From assembly GCA_031082185.1 (NCBI GenBank), contig JAVHLI010000005.1:124001-188000 (forward strand): 64,000 nucleotides of DNA, written 5' to 3'. Position numbers and translations under genes: made by a program. The stretch comes from a bacterium (GTDB taxonomy: Bacteria; Sysuimicrobiota; Sysuimicrobiia; Sysuimicrobiales; Humicultoraceae). The notes beneath the pieces were generated by a model. It was not told the DNA's origin and ran no database searches. It saw nothing but the letters and a program-made list of their open reading frames with translations. Of this stretch, positions 36,586 to 44,465 are shown one piece after another; the stretch's first letter is position 1; every line of letters begins with the position of its first letter.

Positions 36586-37623
36586 TCAGGGATAGAGCGG
36601 CGGTTCCCGCAGCCCTGCATTTTCGGGGAACCCGCACATCAGGTTCATGTTCTGGATCGCCTGGCCGGCCGCGCCCTTGACCAGATTGTCGAGCGCGGCC
36701 ATCGCGATGACCACGCCGGCGTGCGAGTCCACGCGCACCGCAACGTCACAGTAGTTCGACCCGTAGGTGGCCTTGGTCTCCGGAAGCCCGCCGTGGAGAA
36801 CCCGCACGAACGGCTCGGAGGCGTAGGCGTCGGCGAGGATCCCCTCTGCCTCCGCGGTGGTAAGGGCGCGGGTGGGCCGCATGTAAACCGTGGCAAGGAT
36901 CCCCCTGGTCATGGGGATAAGGTGAGGGACAAACGCCACCGCCACAGGAACGCCCGCGACTCCCGACAGCTCCTGCTCGATCTCCGGCGTGTGCCGGTGA
37001 CCCACGACGTTGTAGGGCTTGACGTTCTCGTTGACCTCGCAGAAGTGTGTGCCCAGCGACGCGCCGCGACCGGCCCCCGAGACGCCCGACTTCGCGTCCA
37101 CGACAATACCCTCAGAGAGCACCGCGCCGGCCTTCAAGAAAGGCGCTATCGCTATCAGCGCCGCGGTCGGGTAGCAGCCGGGATTGCCGACGATCCGCGA
37201 GGCGCGGATACGGTCGCGGTGCAGCTCGGGCTGGCCGTAGACCGCGCCCTCGAGGAGCTCGGGGCACGCGTGGGCGGCCTTGTACCACCTCGCGTAGGTT
37301 GCCGGGTCGTGGAACCTAAAATCGGCGCCCAGGTCCACCACCTTCACCCGCGGACCCAGCTTGGGGACCATCGTCATGGCGATCCCGTTGGGCAGGGCGA
37401 TGAAGGCGACGTCGGAATCGGCGCCGATGGCATCGAGGTCCGCGTCCTCCGTGACGTGCGGGACGAAGCCGCGCAGGTTGGGGAAGACCTCGCCGTAGGC
37501 CTCTGACTTGCGGCTCTCCGCCGTCAAGTGGACCAGCGTTACGTCAGGGTGGCCGACCAGGAGACGGACTAGCTCTCCGCCCCCGTATCCGGATGCGCCG
37601 ATGATGCTGACCCGTGTCTTCAT
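36586..37623 (-). CDS. argC: N-acetyl-gamma-glutamyl-phosphate reductase
   Basis: ArgC reduces acetylglutamyl phosphate with NADPH. The dinucleotide motif IIGASGYGGGELVRLL is at the N-terminus and the catalytic cysteine is in VGNPGCYPTAA. The 345-residue length is normal. The ATG at 37623 is chosen because MKTRVSIIGASGYGG matches the family start; an in-frame ATG at 37638 lies inside the -10 element. It is the first gene of argC-J-B-D-G-H-R, with a strong promoter immediately upstream. Confidence 0.97.
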   Translation of the reverse strand: MKTRVSIIGASGYGGGELVRLLVGHPDVTLVHLTAESRKSEAYGEVFPNLRGFVPHVTEDADLDAIGADSDVAFIALPNGIAMTMVPKLGPRVKVVDLGADFRFHDPATYARWYKAAHACPELLEGAVYGQPELHRDRIRASRIVGNPGCYPTAALIAIAPFLKAGAVLSEGIVVDAKSGVSGAGRGASLGTHFCEVNENVKPYNVVGHRHTPEIEQELSGVAGVPVAVAFVPHLIPMTRGILATVYMRPTRALTTAEAEGILADAYASEPFVRVLHGGLPETKATYGSNYCDVAVRVDSHAGVVIAMAALDNLVKGAAGQAIQNMNLMCGFPENAGLREPPLYP

Positions 37624-37629
37624 AGACTC

Positions 37630-37658
37630 TTTATACATCGAGGTGCATGAAAGTGCAA
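37630..37658 (-). promoter_or_regulatory. arg operon promoter, predicted leaderless
   Basis: TTGCAC at 37658-37653 and TATAAA at 37635-37630 are separated by 17 nt. Only 6 nt lie between the -10 and the argC ATG, which places the expected transcript start on the A of the start codon. There is no room for a Shine-Dalgarno. Confidence 0.8.
37644..37657 (-). promoter_or_regulatory. Candidate ArgR operator (ARG box)
   Basis: TGCACTTTCATGCA is a 5-4-5 inverted repeat with half-sites TGCAC and ATGCA. The spacing equals that of the classical ARG box (TGAAT-N4-ATTCA). It overlaps the -35 and spacer of the argC promoter, and argR is the last gene of this operon. The bases differ from the AT-rich consensus, as expected in a GC-rich genome. 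Confidence 0.5.
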
Positions 37659-37666
37659 GGGGCAGT

Positions 37667-38395
37667 TTAGGTCTGGGGGCGGAGCAATCGCTCGTAGAGC
37701 AGCATGGCGGTCGCGACCAATCCGGCGGTCTCGGTGCGCAGGACCAGCGCGCCGAGCGAGACCGCCTGACCGCCGACGGCGCGGGCAGCGGTGAGGTCCC
37801 CCTCGGTGAGCCCGCCCTCGGGCCCGATCAGAACGGCGGCCGTGTGGAACGGGCGTGCCGCCACAACCTCGCCGATCGGGCGGGCCTCGTGTTCCCATGG
37901 CACGACGAACAGATCCACCGGACCCAGGGCCGCCAGCGCCTCCGGGAGCCGCGCGGGCGCGTGGATCTCCGGGGTATCGCCCCGCCCGCACTGCCTGGCC
38001 GCTTCCTGCGCCACCCGGCGCCAGCGGTCCACGCGAACCGCACTCGGTTCAACCACCGTGCGATCGGTGTGGACCGGATGGATGGCGGAGAGCCCTATCT
38101 CGGTGCCCATCCGCACGACCAGATCCATCTTGGCGCCGCGCGGTATGCCCTGGATCAGTGAGATCTCCACGGGCCGCCGTGAGACGGACGGTGGTCCGGT
38201 GCGCCGGGCGATAACGCCCGAGGGACCAACCTCGATAATCTCCACCTCCGCCTCGCGGCGGCCGTCGAAGACGACCAGCCTGGCACCGGGTCGCAGCCGC
38301 AGCACCCTCGCGATGTGGTGCGCTTCGCGCGGCGCGAAGGAAAAGGACTCCTGATCGAGTGCCTGCGCCGCGGCGTAGAAGCGGCGGCGCGTCAA
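37667..38395 (-). CDS. rsmE: 16S rRNA (uracil-1498-N3)-methyltransferase
   Basis: RsmE is a SPOUT-class enzyme that methylates U1498 of 16S rRNA. The N-terminal PUA-like part (RRFYAAAQALDQESF, HHIARVLRLRPGARL) is followed by the knotted SAM domain. Its signatures are IGPEGGLTEGDLTAAR and LGALVLRTETAGL. The TTG start at 38395 overlaps the prmA stop (TTGA), with AGGA about 6 nt upstream. It is 242 residues long. The prmA-rsmE order after dnaJ is typical of Gram-positive bacteria. Confidence 0.94.
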   Translation of the reverse strand: MTRRRFYAAAQALDQESFSFAPREAHHIARVLRLRPGARLVVFDGRREAEVEIIEVGPSGVIARRTGPPSVSRRPVEISLIQGIPRGAKMDLVVRMGTEIGLSAIHPVHTDRTVVEPSAVRVDRWRRVAQEAARQCGRGDTPEIHAPARLPEALAALGPVDLFVVPWEHEARPIGEVVAARPFHTAAVLIGPEGGLTEGDLTAARAVGGQAVSLGALVLRTETAGLVATAMLLYERLLRPQT

Positions 38396-39258
38396 GGCCG
38401 TCCTGCCACGGCATGCACGGCGTGCACGGCGCGCCAGCCGCGCCGCGCCTCTGTCCCGACGACGCGCAGCCCGGACACCTGGGCCAGGCGCGCAACCTCG
38501 GCGACGCGCGCAGGGCCGAAGCCGCCCCCCACGAACCGTCCCCCTGGAGCCAAGCACCGCCCGACGTGGGGGAATACGCCTGCAAGGATCTCCGGCGTGA
38601 GATTCGCCACAATCAGGTCCGCGCGCAGGCGCACGCGACTCAGGCCTGACGCGCGCCGAACCGTAACAATGCGCAGAACGCCATTGGCGCGCGCGTTGGC
38701 GCGGGCTATGGATGCTGCGACATCGTCGTCGTCAATCGCCAACACCCGCCGCGCGCCCAGGCGCGCGGCCGCTATGGCCAGGATACCCGAACCGGTGCCG
38801 AGGTCGAGCACCGTCTCGCCGCCATGCACGTAGCGCTCCACCGCGGCCAGACAGAGTTGGGTCGAAGGGTGCTCGCCGCTGCCGAAGGCCTGCCCTGCAT
38901 CGAGCCTGACCAGTACCTGTCCTGGGCGTATCCTGGACCGCATCCAGGTGGGCTGCACCGTAATGCGGCCGACCCGCACCGGCTTCGCGTGCGCCCGCCA
39001 CATCTTGACCCAGTCCGTGTCGCCTACCACGCGCACGCCTATGGTACCGGAGGCCGCCTCACGCGCGAGTGCGCGCCTGAGGCGAGAGAGAGAGCTGCGA
39101 CCGGCTCTGGTGGAGGGCAGGTAGACACGCAACACCCGACGGCCTCGGCCAGGCCTTGCGCTCTCGGAAAACCCAGCCGGGCAGTGCCCCAGCAGGCAGT
39201 CACCCGCCATCTCGGAATCCTGGAGCGGAACGTCCACGGAGATCTCGATCCAGCGCAT
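38392..39258 (-). CDS. prmA: Ribosomal protein L11 methyltransferase
   Basis: The 288-residue class I SAM methyltransferase trimethylates L11. The key segments are AFGSGEHPSTQLCL, motif I LDLGTGSGILAIAAARLGA and VANLTPEIL, the equivalent of the usual NILA motif. The N-terminal L11-recognition domain (about 1-95) is divergent. It is in the hrcA-dnaJ-prmA-rsmE unit. Confidence 0.93.
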   Translation of the reverse strand: MRWIEISVDVPLQDSEMAGDCLLGHCPAGFSESARPGRGRRVLRVYLPSTRAGRSSLSRLRRALAREAASGTIGVRVVGDTDWVKMWRAHAKPVRVGRITVQPTWMRSRIRPGQVLVRLDAGQAFGSGEHPSTQLCLAAVERYVHGGETVLDLGTGSGILAIAAARLGARRVLAIDDDDVAASIARANARANGVLRIVTVRRASGLSRVRLRADLIVANLTPEILAGVFPHVGRCLAPGGRFVGGGFGPARVAEVARLAQVSGLRVVGTEARRGWRAVHAVHAVAGRP

Positions 39259-39280
39259 CGTGGTAACCCGCCGCCCAAAC

Positions 39281-40405
39281 CTACTTGAGCAGATCCTGCA
39301 TCTTCTTGAGGATCGGCTTACGCTTGCCCTTCCGCTTTTCGTCTCCCTGCGGGCGCTCGCCGCCGAGGCGCGCGAGCTCCTCGATCAACGCCCGCTGCTC
39401 GCGCGTCAGCCGCGTCGGGATGGCAACCCGAGCCGTCAGGTGCAGGCTGCCGCGGCCGCCGCGAAGGTCGGGCAGTCCCCTGCCCCGCACCGAGATCGTC
39501 GCGCCCGGCTGCGTGCCGGCCGGCACCGTCACCGGAACCGTGCCGTGTATGCCTGGGAACTCCACCTCGTCGCCCAACGCGGCCTGCGTCATGGTGAGTT
39601 CGATGTCACGGTAGAGGTCTCGCCCGCGACGGGCAAACACCGGGTGCGGCGCAACGTGCACAACCACGAAGAGATCGCCGCGGCCTCCCCCGCGCACGCC
39701 GGCTTCGCCCTCTCCGGACAGGCGCAGGTGCATGCCGTCCTCCACCCCGGCGGGGATGGTTACCGTGATCTCCCGCCTGGCCTCTGACCGACCCGCGCCA
39801 CGACAGCCCGCGCACGGACGGACGATGTAGGTACCCGTCCCTCCACACCGGCCGCACGTCATGACCTGCGTCAGATGGCCGAAGACCGTGCGCTGCGCGT
39901 GGCGGACCTCTCCGGTCCCTTGGCAGGACGGACAGCGCTCTGGGCTCGATCCCTGCTCAGCTCCGGTGCCGAAGCAGACCGGGCAGGTCTCAAGTCGATC
40001 CAAGGTGATGCGTCGCTCCACGCCTGAGGCAACCTCCTCAAGGGTCACCTCCAGGTCGTAGCGCATGTCGGAACCCCGCTGGGGCCCTTCCCTCTCAGCC
40101 CTATCAGGCCTGCCGCGGCCGCCGAAGAACATCTCAAAGAGATCCTCGAAGGGGCCGGCGGCGCCGCCGAAGGGACCGGCCTCCGAACCCACCTGGCCAA
40201 ACCGATCGTACTGGCTGCGCTTCACCGGGTCGCTCAACACCGCGTAGGCCTCGTTGACGTCCTTGAAGCGCTCCGTGGCGTGGGGATCGTCGCGCCGGAT
40301 ATCCGGGTGAGTCTCTCTCGCTAGCCGGCGGTAGACCTGCTTGATCTCTTCCTGACTGGCCCGGCGGTCAACACCGAGGATCTCGTAGAGGTCTCTAGAA
40401 TCCAT
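39281..40405 (-). CDS. dnaJ: Chaperone protein DnaJ
   Basis: DnaJ is the class I Hsp40 co-chaperone of DnaK. The J domain (about 4-68) carries HPD (ARETHPDIR). A short Gly/Phe region follows, then four CxxCxGxG repeats ([32 protein letters not shown]) and the C-terminal substrate domain. The 374-residue length is normal, ending in a Lys-rich tail. The ATG at 40405 gives [12 protein letters not shown]; no Shine-Dalgarno is apparent. dnaK and grpE are not adjacent. Confidence 0.96.
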   Translation of the reverse strand: MDSRDLYEILGVDRRASQEEIKQVYRRLARETHPDIRRDDPHATERFKDVNEAYAVLSDPVKRSQYDRFGQVGSEAGPFGGAAGPFEDLFEMFFGGRGRPDRAEREGPQRGSDMRYDLEVTLEEVASGVERRITLDRLETCPVCFGTGAEQGSSPERCPSCQGTGEVRHAQRTVFGHLTQVMTCGRCGGTGTYIVRPCAGCRGAGRSEARREITVTIPAGVEDGMHLRLSGEGEAGVRGGGRGDLFVVVHVAPHPVFARRGRDLYRDIELTMTQAALGDEVEFPGIHGTVPVTVPAGTQPGATISVRGRGLPDLRGGRGSLHLTARVAIPTRLTREQRALIEELARLGGERPQGDEKRKGKRKPILKKMQDLLK

Positions 40406-40441
40406 GTGCACGGTTGTGTCGGCGGGATGGAGGCCGGAGCC

Positions 40442-41473
40442 CTAAGCCGACGGCCTCATTGCCTCGCTGAGGCTTTCCGCAACGCATCGCACCGCGGTGA
40501 CGGCGCTGCGGTAACGCATCCGCGTAGGCCCGAGGATGCCGACGGTGCCGCCGCGCCGGTCGCCCGCCCGGTAGGCCGCCATGATCAGGCTGCAGGCGCG
40601 GAGCTGCTCGTGCGGGTTCTCCTCGCCGATGAGGATCCAAACCCCTTCCTCGGGCACCGCGGCCAGCACGCGGTCCAGCACCGATTCGTCTTCAAGAGCC
40701 TCGAACAGCCGGGTCGCCCGATCCGGGCTCTTGAACTCCGGCTCCGCCAGGAGGTGGCGGGCGCCCGCGACCCGAATCTGCGGCCGCATCCCCCGCGCCA
40801 GGTCCCGCCATAGCCAGGCCTTGACCTCCTCCAGCCAGCGGTGGTGATGGGAGGCCTCGCCGAGAACCTGCTCCAGGCGCTGGTGGGTCAGGGCTCCTAC
40901 TCGGGAACCCTGCAGCCGGTGGGTAATTGCCCGCGACAGGTGCTCGAGATCGTCGGGCATCACTCCCTCAGGGAGCTCAATTGAACGTCCCTGCAGCGCC
41001 CCGGCGTCCGTGGCAATCACCGCGAGCGCGCGCCGTTCGCCCAGCGGCACCAGGTGCAAAGAACTGAACATCTGCTCCGCCAGGCCCGGCGCCGCCACGA
41101 CCGAAGCGTACCCGGTCATGCCGGCGAGCACGCGCGCGGCCTCGTTGGCCACATCGCCGGGCTCCTCGACCGGATCGCCCAGCCGGCGGCGTATCTTCTG
41201 GCGCGCCGAGCCACTGAGCGGGTCGGCCTTTGGCAACATGTCCACGTAGACTCGGTATCCCCGGTCCGTGGGGATCCGGCCGGCGGAGGTGTGCGGATGA
41301 GTAAGCAGGCCCAGTTCTTCCATGCTGGCCAGGGCGCTGCGTATTGTGGCAGGGCTCACCGCCAGCCGCCCCCGAAGCGCAGCGTGTTCCGAACCCACCG
41401 GCTCGGCGGTGCGGACGTGCTCCTCCACAACCGTGCGGAGCAGGATACGCCTGCGGGCATCAAGCTTCAACAT
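40442..41473 (-). CDS. hrcA: Heat-inducible transcription repressor HrcA
   Basis: HrcA represses heat-shock operons by binding CIRCE. The N-terminal winged helix (about 1-75) shows LDARRRILLRTVVEEHV, VSPATIRSALASMEELGLL and the THPHTSAGRIPTDRGYR signature. The C-terminal domain ends with GTVGILGPTRMRYRSAV. It is 343 residues from ATG 41473. A CIRCE element lies 15 nt upstream of the start, so HrcA controls its own operon with dnaJ, prmA and rsmE. Confidence 0.96.
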   Translation of the reverse strand: MLKLDARRRILLRTVVEEHVRTAEPVGSEHAALRGRLAVSPATIRSALASMEELGLLTHPHTSAGRIPTDRGYRVYVDMLPKADPLSGSARQKIRRRLGDPVEEPGDVANEAARVLAGMTGYASVVAAPGLAEQMFSSLHLVPLGERRALAVIATDAGALQGRSIELPEGVMPDDLEHLSRAITHRLQGSRVGALTHQRLEQVLGEASHHHRWLEEVKAWLWRDLARGMRPQIRVAGARHLLAEPEFKSPDRATRLFEALEDESVLDRVLAAVPEEGVWILIGEENPHEQLRACSLIMAAYRAGDRRGGTVGILGPTRMRYRSAVTAVRCVAESLSEAMRPSA

Positions 41474-41487
41474 CCATCCACCTGCGG

Positions 41488-41514
41488 CTGGCACTCCTCC
41501 GCCCAGAGTGCCAG
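41488..41514 (-). promoter_or_regulatory. CIRCE operator of hrcA
   Basis: The element is a perfect inverted repeat of CTGGCACTC and GAGTGCCAG separated by exactly 9 nt. The standard CIRCE is TTAGCACTC-N9-GAGTGCTAA; the core GCACTC/GAGTGC is conserved and only outer bases differ. It falls just downstream of the predicted start of transcription. Confidence 0.95.
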
Positions 41515-41525
41515 CGACCGGATTC

Positions 41526-41555
41526 AGCCTAGCATCGTGGATTTTGGGGTGTCAA
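41526..41555 (-). promoter_or_regulatory. hrcA operon promoter
   Basis: TTGACA at 41555-41550 is a perfect -35. TAGGCT at 41531-41526 is a weak -10, with an 18-nt spacer. The -35 overlaps the last codons of murJ. The expected start near 41519 puts CIRCE in the 5' untranslated region. Confidence 0.65.
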
Positions 41556-43138
41556 GGAACAGGGCGAGCCGACCTGCGCCGCAGGAGGCCCCGTACGAGC
41601 GTGAGTTCCTCCACGCGCAGCAGGGCGCAGGCTGCCAGGTATACGAAGACCGCTGCGCCCACGCCGACCGCCAGGAACAGCAGGTCCGCGCGTTCCGCGA
41701 AGCGTCCGTCCGTGAGCCCGCGTTGCGCGACCATCCATCCCACCCAAACAGCAGATGCGGCAGCTACCAGGACGCGACCGGCCGTACCCACAATCCGACG
41801 GGCACCCAGAGGGCCCAGCTCACGCGCCAGCATCCACAGCAGCAACCCCACGTTCGCAAACGCCACCACGGCGGAGGCCAGGGCGATCCCTGCCACGCCC
41901 ATCCTCTGCATGAAAGCATAAGCCAGGACGGCGTTCAGGAATACCATTGCGCCACCGATGATCACCGGCGTGCGCATGTTCTTGAGGGAGTAGAACGTCC
42001 GGGTAACGACGTAGTAGGCCGCCACCGGCACCAGGCCCGCGGCGTAGGCTGCCAGGCACGCGGCCACCACCCCGGTTGCGGCGGGGCCGAACTCGCCGCG
42101 CTCGAAGACCAGTTGGACCAGGGGGCGTGCGAAGACGGCAAGGCCGAGCGACACGGGCGCCGTGAGAAACAGGAGGCTGCGCAGCCCCAGCACCGCGGTC
42201 TGGCGGAGCCCCACCCGGTCGCCCGCGGAGGCAAGCTGGCTCATTCCCGGGAAGAGCACCGTCGCCACGGATATGGCCAGGATTCCCACCGGCGCCTGGA
42301 CCATCTCGTAGGCATAATCCAGCGCGGCAACCGCGTTCACGCCGGTTACGACCGGGAGGAGCGACGCGAAGAACCGCCCCACGTAGGCGTTGATCTCCAC
42401 GATGGCCAGGCCGAGCATCGCCGGCAGCGCCAGCCGCCGCACCGTGCGGATGGCCGGGTGGGACCAGTCGAACTCCGGGCGGTAGCGGAACCCGGCGGCG
42501 TGCAGTGCCGGTACCTGAACGAGGAACTGGATGGCGGTCCCGGCCACCCAGGCCACGGCCAGCCCGGTGATCCCCATCCTCGGCCCCAGCATGACCGTCC
42601 CGGCAATGATGGCCACGTTGAAGGCCAGCGGAGCCACTGCCGGGGCGGTGAACCGGCGAAGTGCCTGCAGGTACGCGGTGGCGAAGACCGCAAGGGCCAG
42701 GAAGAACATTGCCAGGAAGTTAACCCTGGTGAGGGCGACCGTACGGGCGAGCTGCACCGGGTCCCCTGCAAAGCCCGGCGCTGCCAGACGGACCAGCGCG
42801 GGTGCGGCAAGCTGTCCGACCACCACCATCCCCACGCCGAACGCCAGGACAAGGGTGAACAGCCGCGAGGTCACCTGACGCATCTCCGACTCGTCGCCTC
42901 GTGCGAGGGTGTCAGAGATGGTTGGGATGAGGACGATGCTGAGGGTGCCGCCTATGAGCAGGCGCTGGACGAAGAACGGGACATAGTATCCGATGACGAA
43001 CGCCGCCCTGGCGTCGGAGGCACCGAACATCGCGGCCACGACTATCTCCCGGAGCAGGCCCAGGACGCGACTGCCCACGGTGGCGCCGGCCAGGAGCGTG
43101 GCGGCGTGCGCAAGACGCTGCCGCGGCTGGACGTTCAA
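41552..43138 (-). CDS. murJ: Lipid II flippase MurJ
   Basis: MurJ belongs to the MOP superfamily and moves lipid II across the membrane. The 528-residue protein has about 14 membrane segments. The N-terminus (VGSRVLGLLREIVVAAMFGAS) is characteristic, and Arg in SRVLGLLRE corresponds to the essential cavity arginine. The later PVGILAISVATVLFPGMS and YYVVTRTFYSLKNMRTP blocks are typical. It starts 98 nt from divergent rpsT. Confidence 0.95.
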   Translation of the reverse strand: MNVQPRQRLAHAATLLAGATVGSRVLGLLREIVVAAMFGASDARAAFVIGYYVPFFVQRLLIGGTLSIVLIPTISDTLARGDESEMRQVTSRLFTLVLAFGVGMVVVGQLAAPALVRLAAPGFAGDPVQLARTVALTRVNFLAMFFLALAVFATAYLQALRRFTAPAVAPLAFNVAIIAGTVMLGPRMGITGLAVAWVAGTAIQFLVQVPALHAAGFRYRPEFDWSHPAIRTVRRLALPAMLGLAIVEINAYVGRFFASLLPVVTGVNAVAALDYAYEMVQAPVGILAISVATVLFPGMSQLASAGDRVGLRQTAVLGLRSLLFLTAPVSLGLAVFARPLVQLVFERGEFGPAATGVVAACLAAYAAGLVPVAAYYVVTRTFYSLKNMRTPVIIGGAMVFLNAVLAYAFMQRMGVAGIALASAVVAFANVGLLLWMLARELGPLGARRIVGTAGRVLVAAASAVWVGWMVAQRGLTDGRFAERADLLFLAVGVGAAVFVYLAACALLRVEELTLVRGLLRRRSARPVP

Positions 43139-43161
43139 GCCCCGTGCCCTCCGGCGGCGAC

Positions 43162-43190
43162 TTGTGGCACTGGAGCGGTCATGCTAGAAT
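43162..43190 (+). promoter_or_regulatory. rpsT promoter
   Basis: TTGTGG at 43162-43167 and TAGAAT at 43185-43190 are spaced 17 nt. The start would be near 43197, giving a leader of about 40 nt before the GTG start of rpsT. It lies in the 98-nt divergent region with murJ. Confidence 0.7.
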
Positions 43191-43236
43191 CGCGCAGGAC
43201 TGCCGCGCCACATAGGCGGCGGCCGGAGGGATCGGC

Positions 43237-43476
43237 GTGGCGAAACGAATCAAGTCCGGACTCAAGCACCTTCGGAAGTCGGCCAAGCGAGCCCAGGCCA
43301 ACCTTTCCGTGAAATCGAAGGTCAAGTCGCTGGTGCGATCGGGAACCACCCCAGAGGCGATCGGCGCGGCGCAGGCCGCCCTGGACAAGGCCGCGGCACG
43401 CCATGTGATTCACCCCAACACCGCCGCCCGCAGGAAGTCCCGCATCATGCGCCGCGCGGCAGGCAAGGCAGGCTAG
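43237..43476 (+). CDS. rpsT: 30S ribosomal protein S20
   Basis: The 79-residue, very basic protein matches S20: MAKRIKSGLKHLRKSAKRA at the N-terminus and the conserved HPNTAARRKSRIMRR block near the C-terminus. It binds the 16S rRNA 5' domain. The start is GTG with CGGAGGG about 6 nt upstream. It is the only house-keeping gene on the plus strand in the left 49 kb; its stop overlaps that of convergent holA by 4 nt. Confidence 0.97.
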   Translation: MAKRIKSGLKHLRKSAKRAQANLSVKSKVKSLVRSGTTPEAIGAAQAALDKAAARHVIHPNTAARRKSRIMRRAAGKAG

Positions 43477-44465
43477 GCCCGCAGGGAGGTCCGCTGCTGC
43501 GCCGCCGGAGTCCTGCGGCCGGCGAGGCGGACGATCAGCGTTTCCAGGACGAGCCGCGGAGCGCTCCCTGACTTGATGGCCCGGTCGGCGGCCTCCAGCG
43601 CATCGAAGATCCCCGCGAACTGATCCGCCCGATAGCCGCGCGCCTGCTCCGCGATCTTGCGCGCGACGAACGGGTGCACACCAAGACGCTCGGCCAGCCG
43701 GTCGGACGAGCCGCCCTTGGCCGCGGCAGCGTGCGCGCGAACGATCAGGCGGAACTGCCGAACAATCATGAAGAGCACCTGCAGCGGCTCGTGCGTTGCG
43801 AGGTTGTCGTGGAGAGCGCGCAGCGCCCCCGCGGCATTGCCGCCCCCTACCGCGTCCACCAGCGTGAATATCGAGGCTTCGCCCAGCCGGCTGGCGATGG
43901 CTTCCACGTCCGCCGTGGTCACCTGTGAGCGCTCACCAACATAGGCGGCCACCTTGGCCACCTCGTTGTAGAGATCCCGCAGGCTGCCTCCTGCTGTTGC
44001 CACCAACCCCTCCCCTACCCCGCGGCCCGGGGTCTTGCCTGCGGCCACAAACAAGGCTGCCACCCACGCCCCCCGGTCGCGCGGCGGGATGGGGCGGCAC
44101 TCGATGACGGTTCCCACTCGCTTGAACGTCAGAAACAGCCGCCGGCGCCGGTCCAGTTCCCGCGCAACAAAGATGCCGGTGGTAGGGCTGTCTCCCCGAT
44201 CGAGGTAGGATATTAGCGCCTCGTGGTCGGCCTCGCGCATCGCCTCCAGCCGCCGGATGACCACCACGCGGCGCGGACCGAAGAACGGCGCGGTGTCCAG
44301 CCGGGTCAGTAGTTCGCCCAGAGGCGCACCGCCGTCGAGCACGTCCAGGTTGAGCTGCCGGTCCGCGGATGGGAGCGCCTCGTCGAGCAGCCGGGCAAGC
44401 GTCTGCTCGGCCAGATACTCCTCGTCGCCGATGATCAGCGTCGGCCCGTCAACGACCGAGTGCAC
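43473..44465 (-). CDS. holA: DNA polymerase III subunit delta
   Basis: Delta opens the beta clamp in the clamp loader. The 330-residue protein has the N-terminal LIIGDEEYLAEQTLARLLDE block, FGPRRVVVIRRLEAM, and the C-terminal collar domain (KSGSAPRLVLETLIVRLA). Its start overlaps the end of comEC by 17 nt, and it is adjacent to rpsT; comEC-holA-rpsT is a well-known neighbourhood. Confidence 0.94.
   Translation of the reverse strand: MHSVVDGPTLIIGDEEYLAEQTLARLLDEALPSADRQLNLDVLDGGAPLGELLTRLDTAPFFGPRRVVVIRRLEAMREADHEALISYLDRGDSPTTGIFVARELDRRRRLFLTFKRVGTVIECRPIPPRDRGAWVAALFVAAGKTPGRGVGEGLVATAGGSLRDLYNEVAKVAAYVGERSQVTTADVEAIASRLGEASIFTLVDAVGGGNAAGALRALHDNLATHEPLQVLFMIVRQFRLIVRAHAAAAKGGSSDRLAERLGVHPFVARKIAEQARGYRADQFAGIFDALEAADRAIKSGSAPRLVLETLIVRLAGRRTPAAQQRTSLRA

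Noticed and set aside
41054-43312. 752-codon plus-strand open frame antisense to hrcA and murJ
   Set aside because: It covers two well-recognised genes and their regulatory region, is rich in His/Arg/Gly/Gln with no recognisable motif, and is a GC-driven shadow frame.
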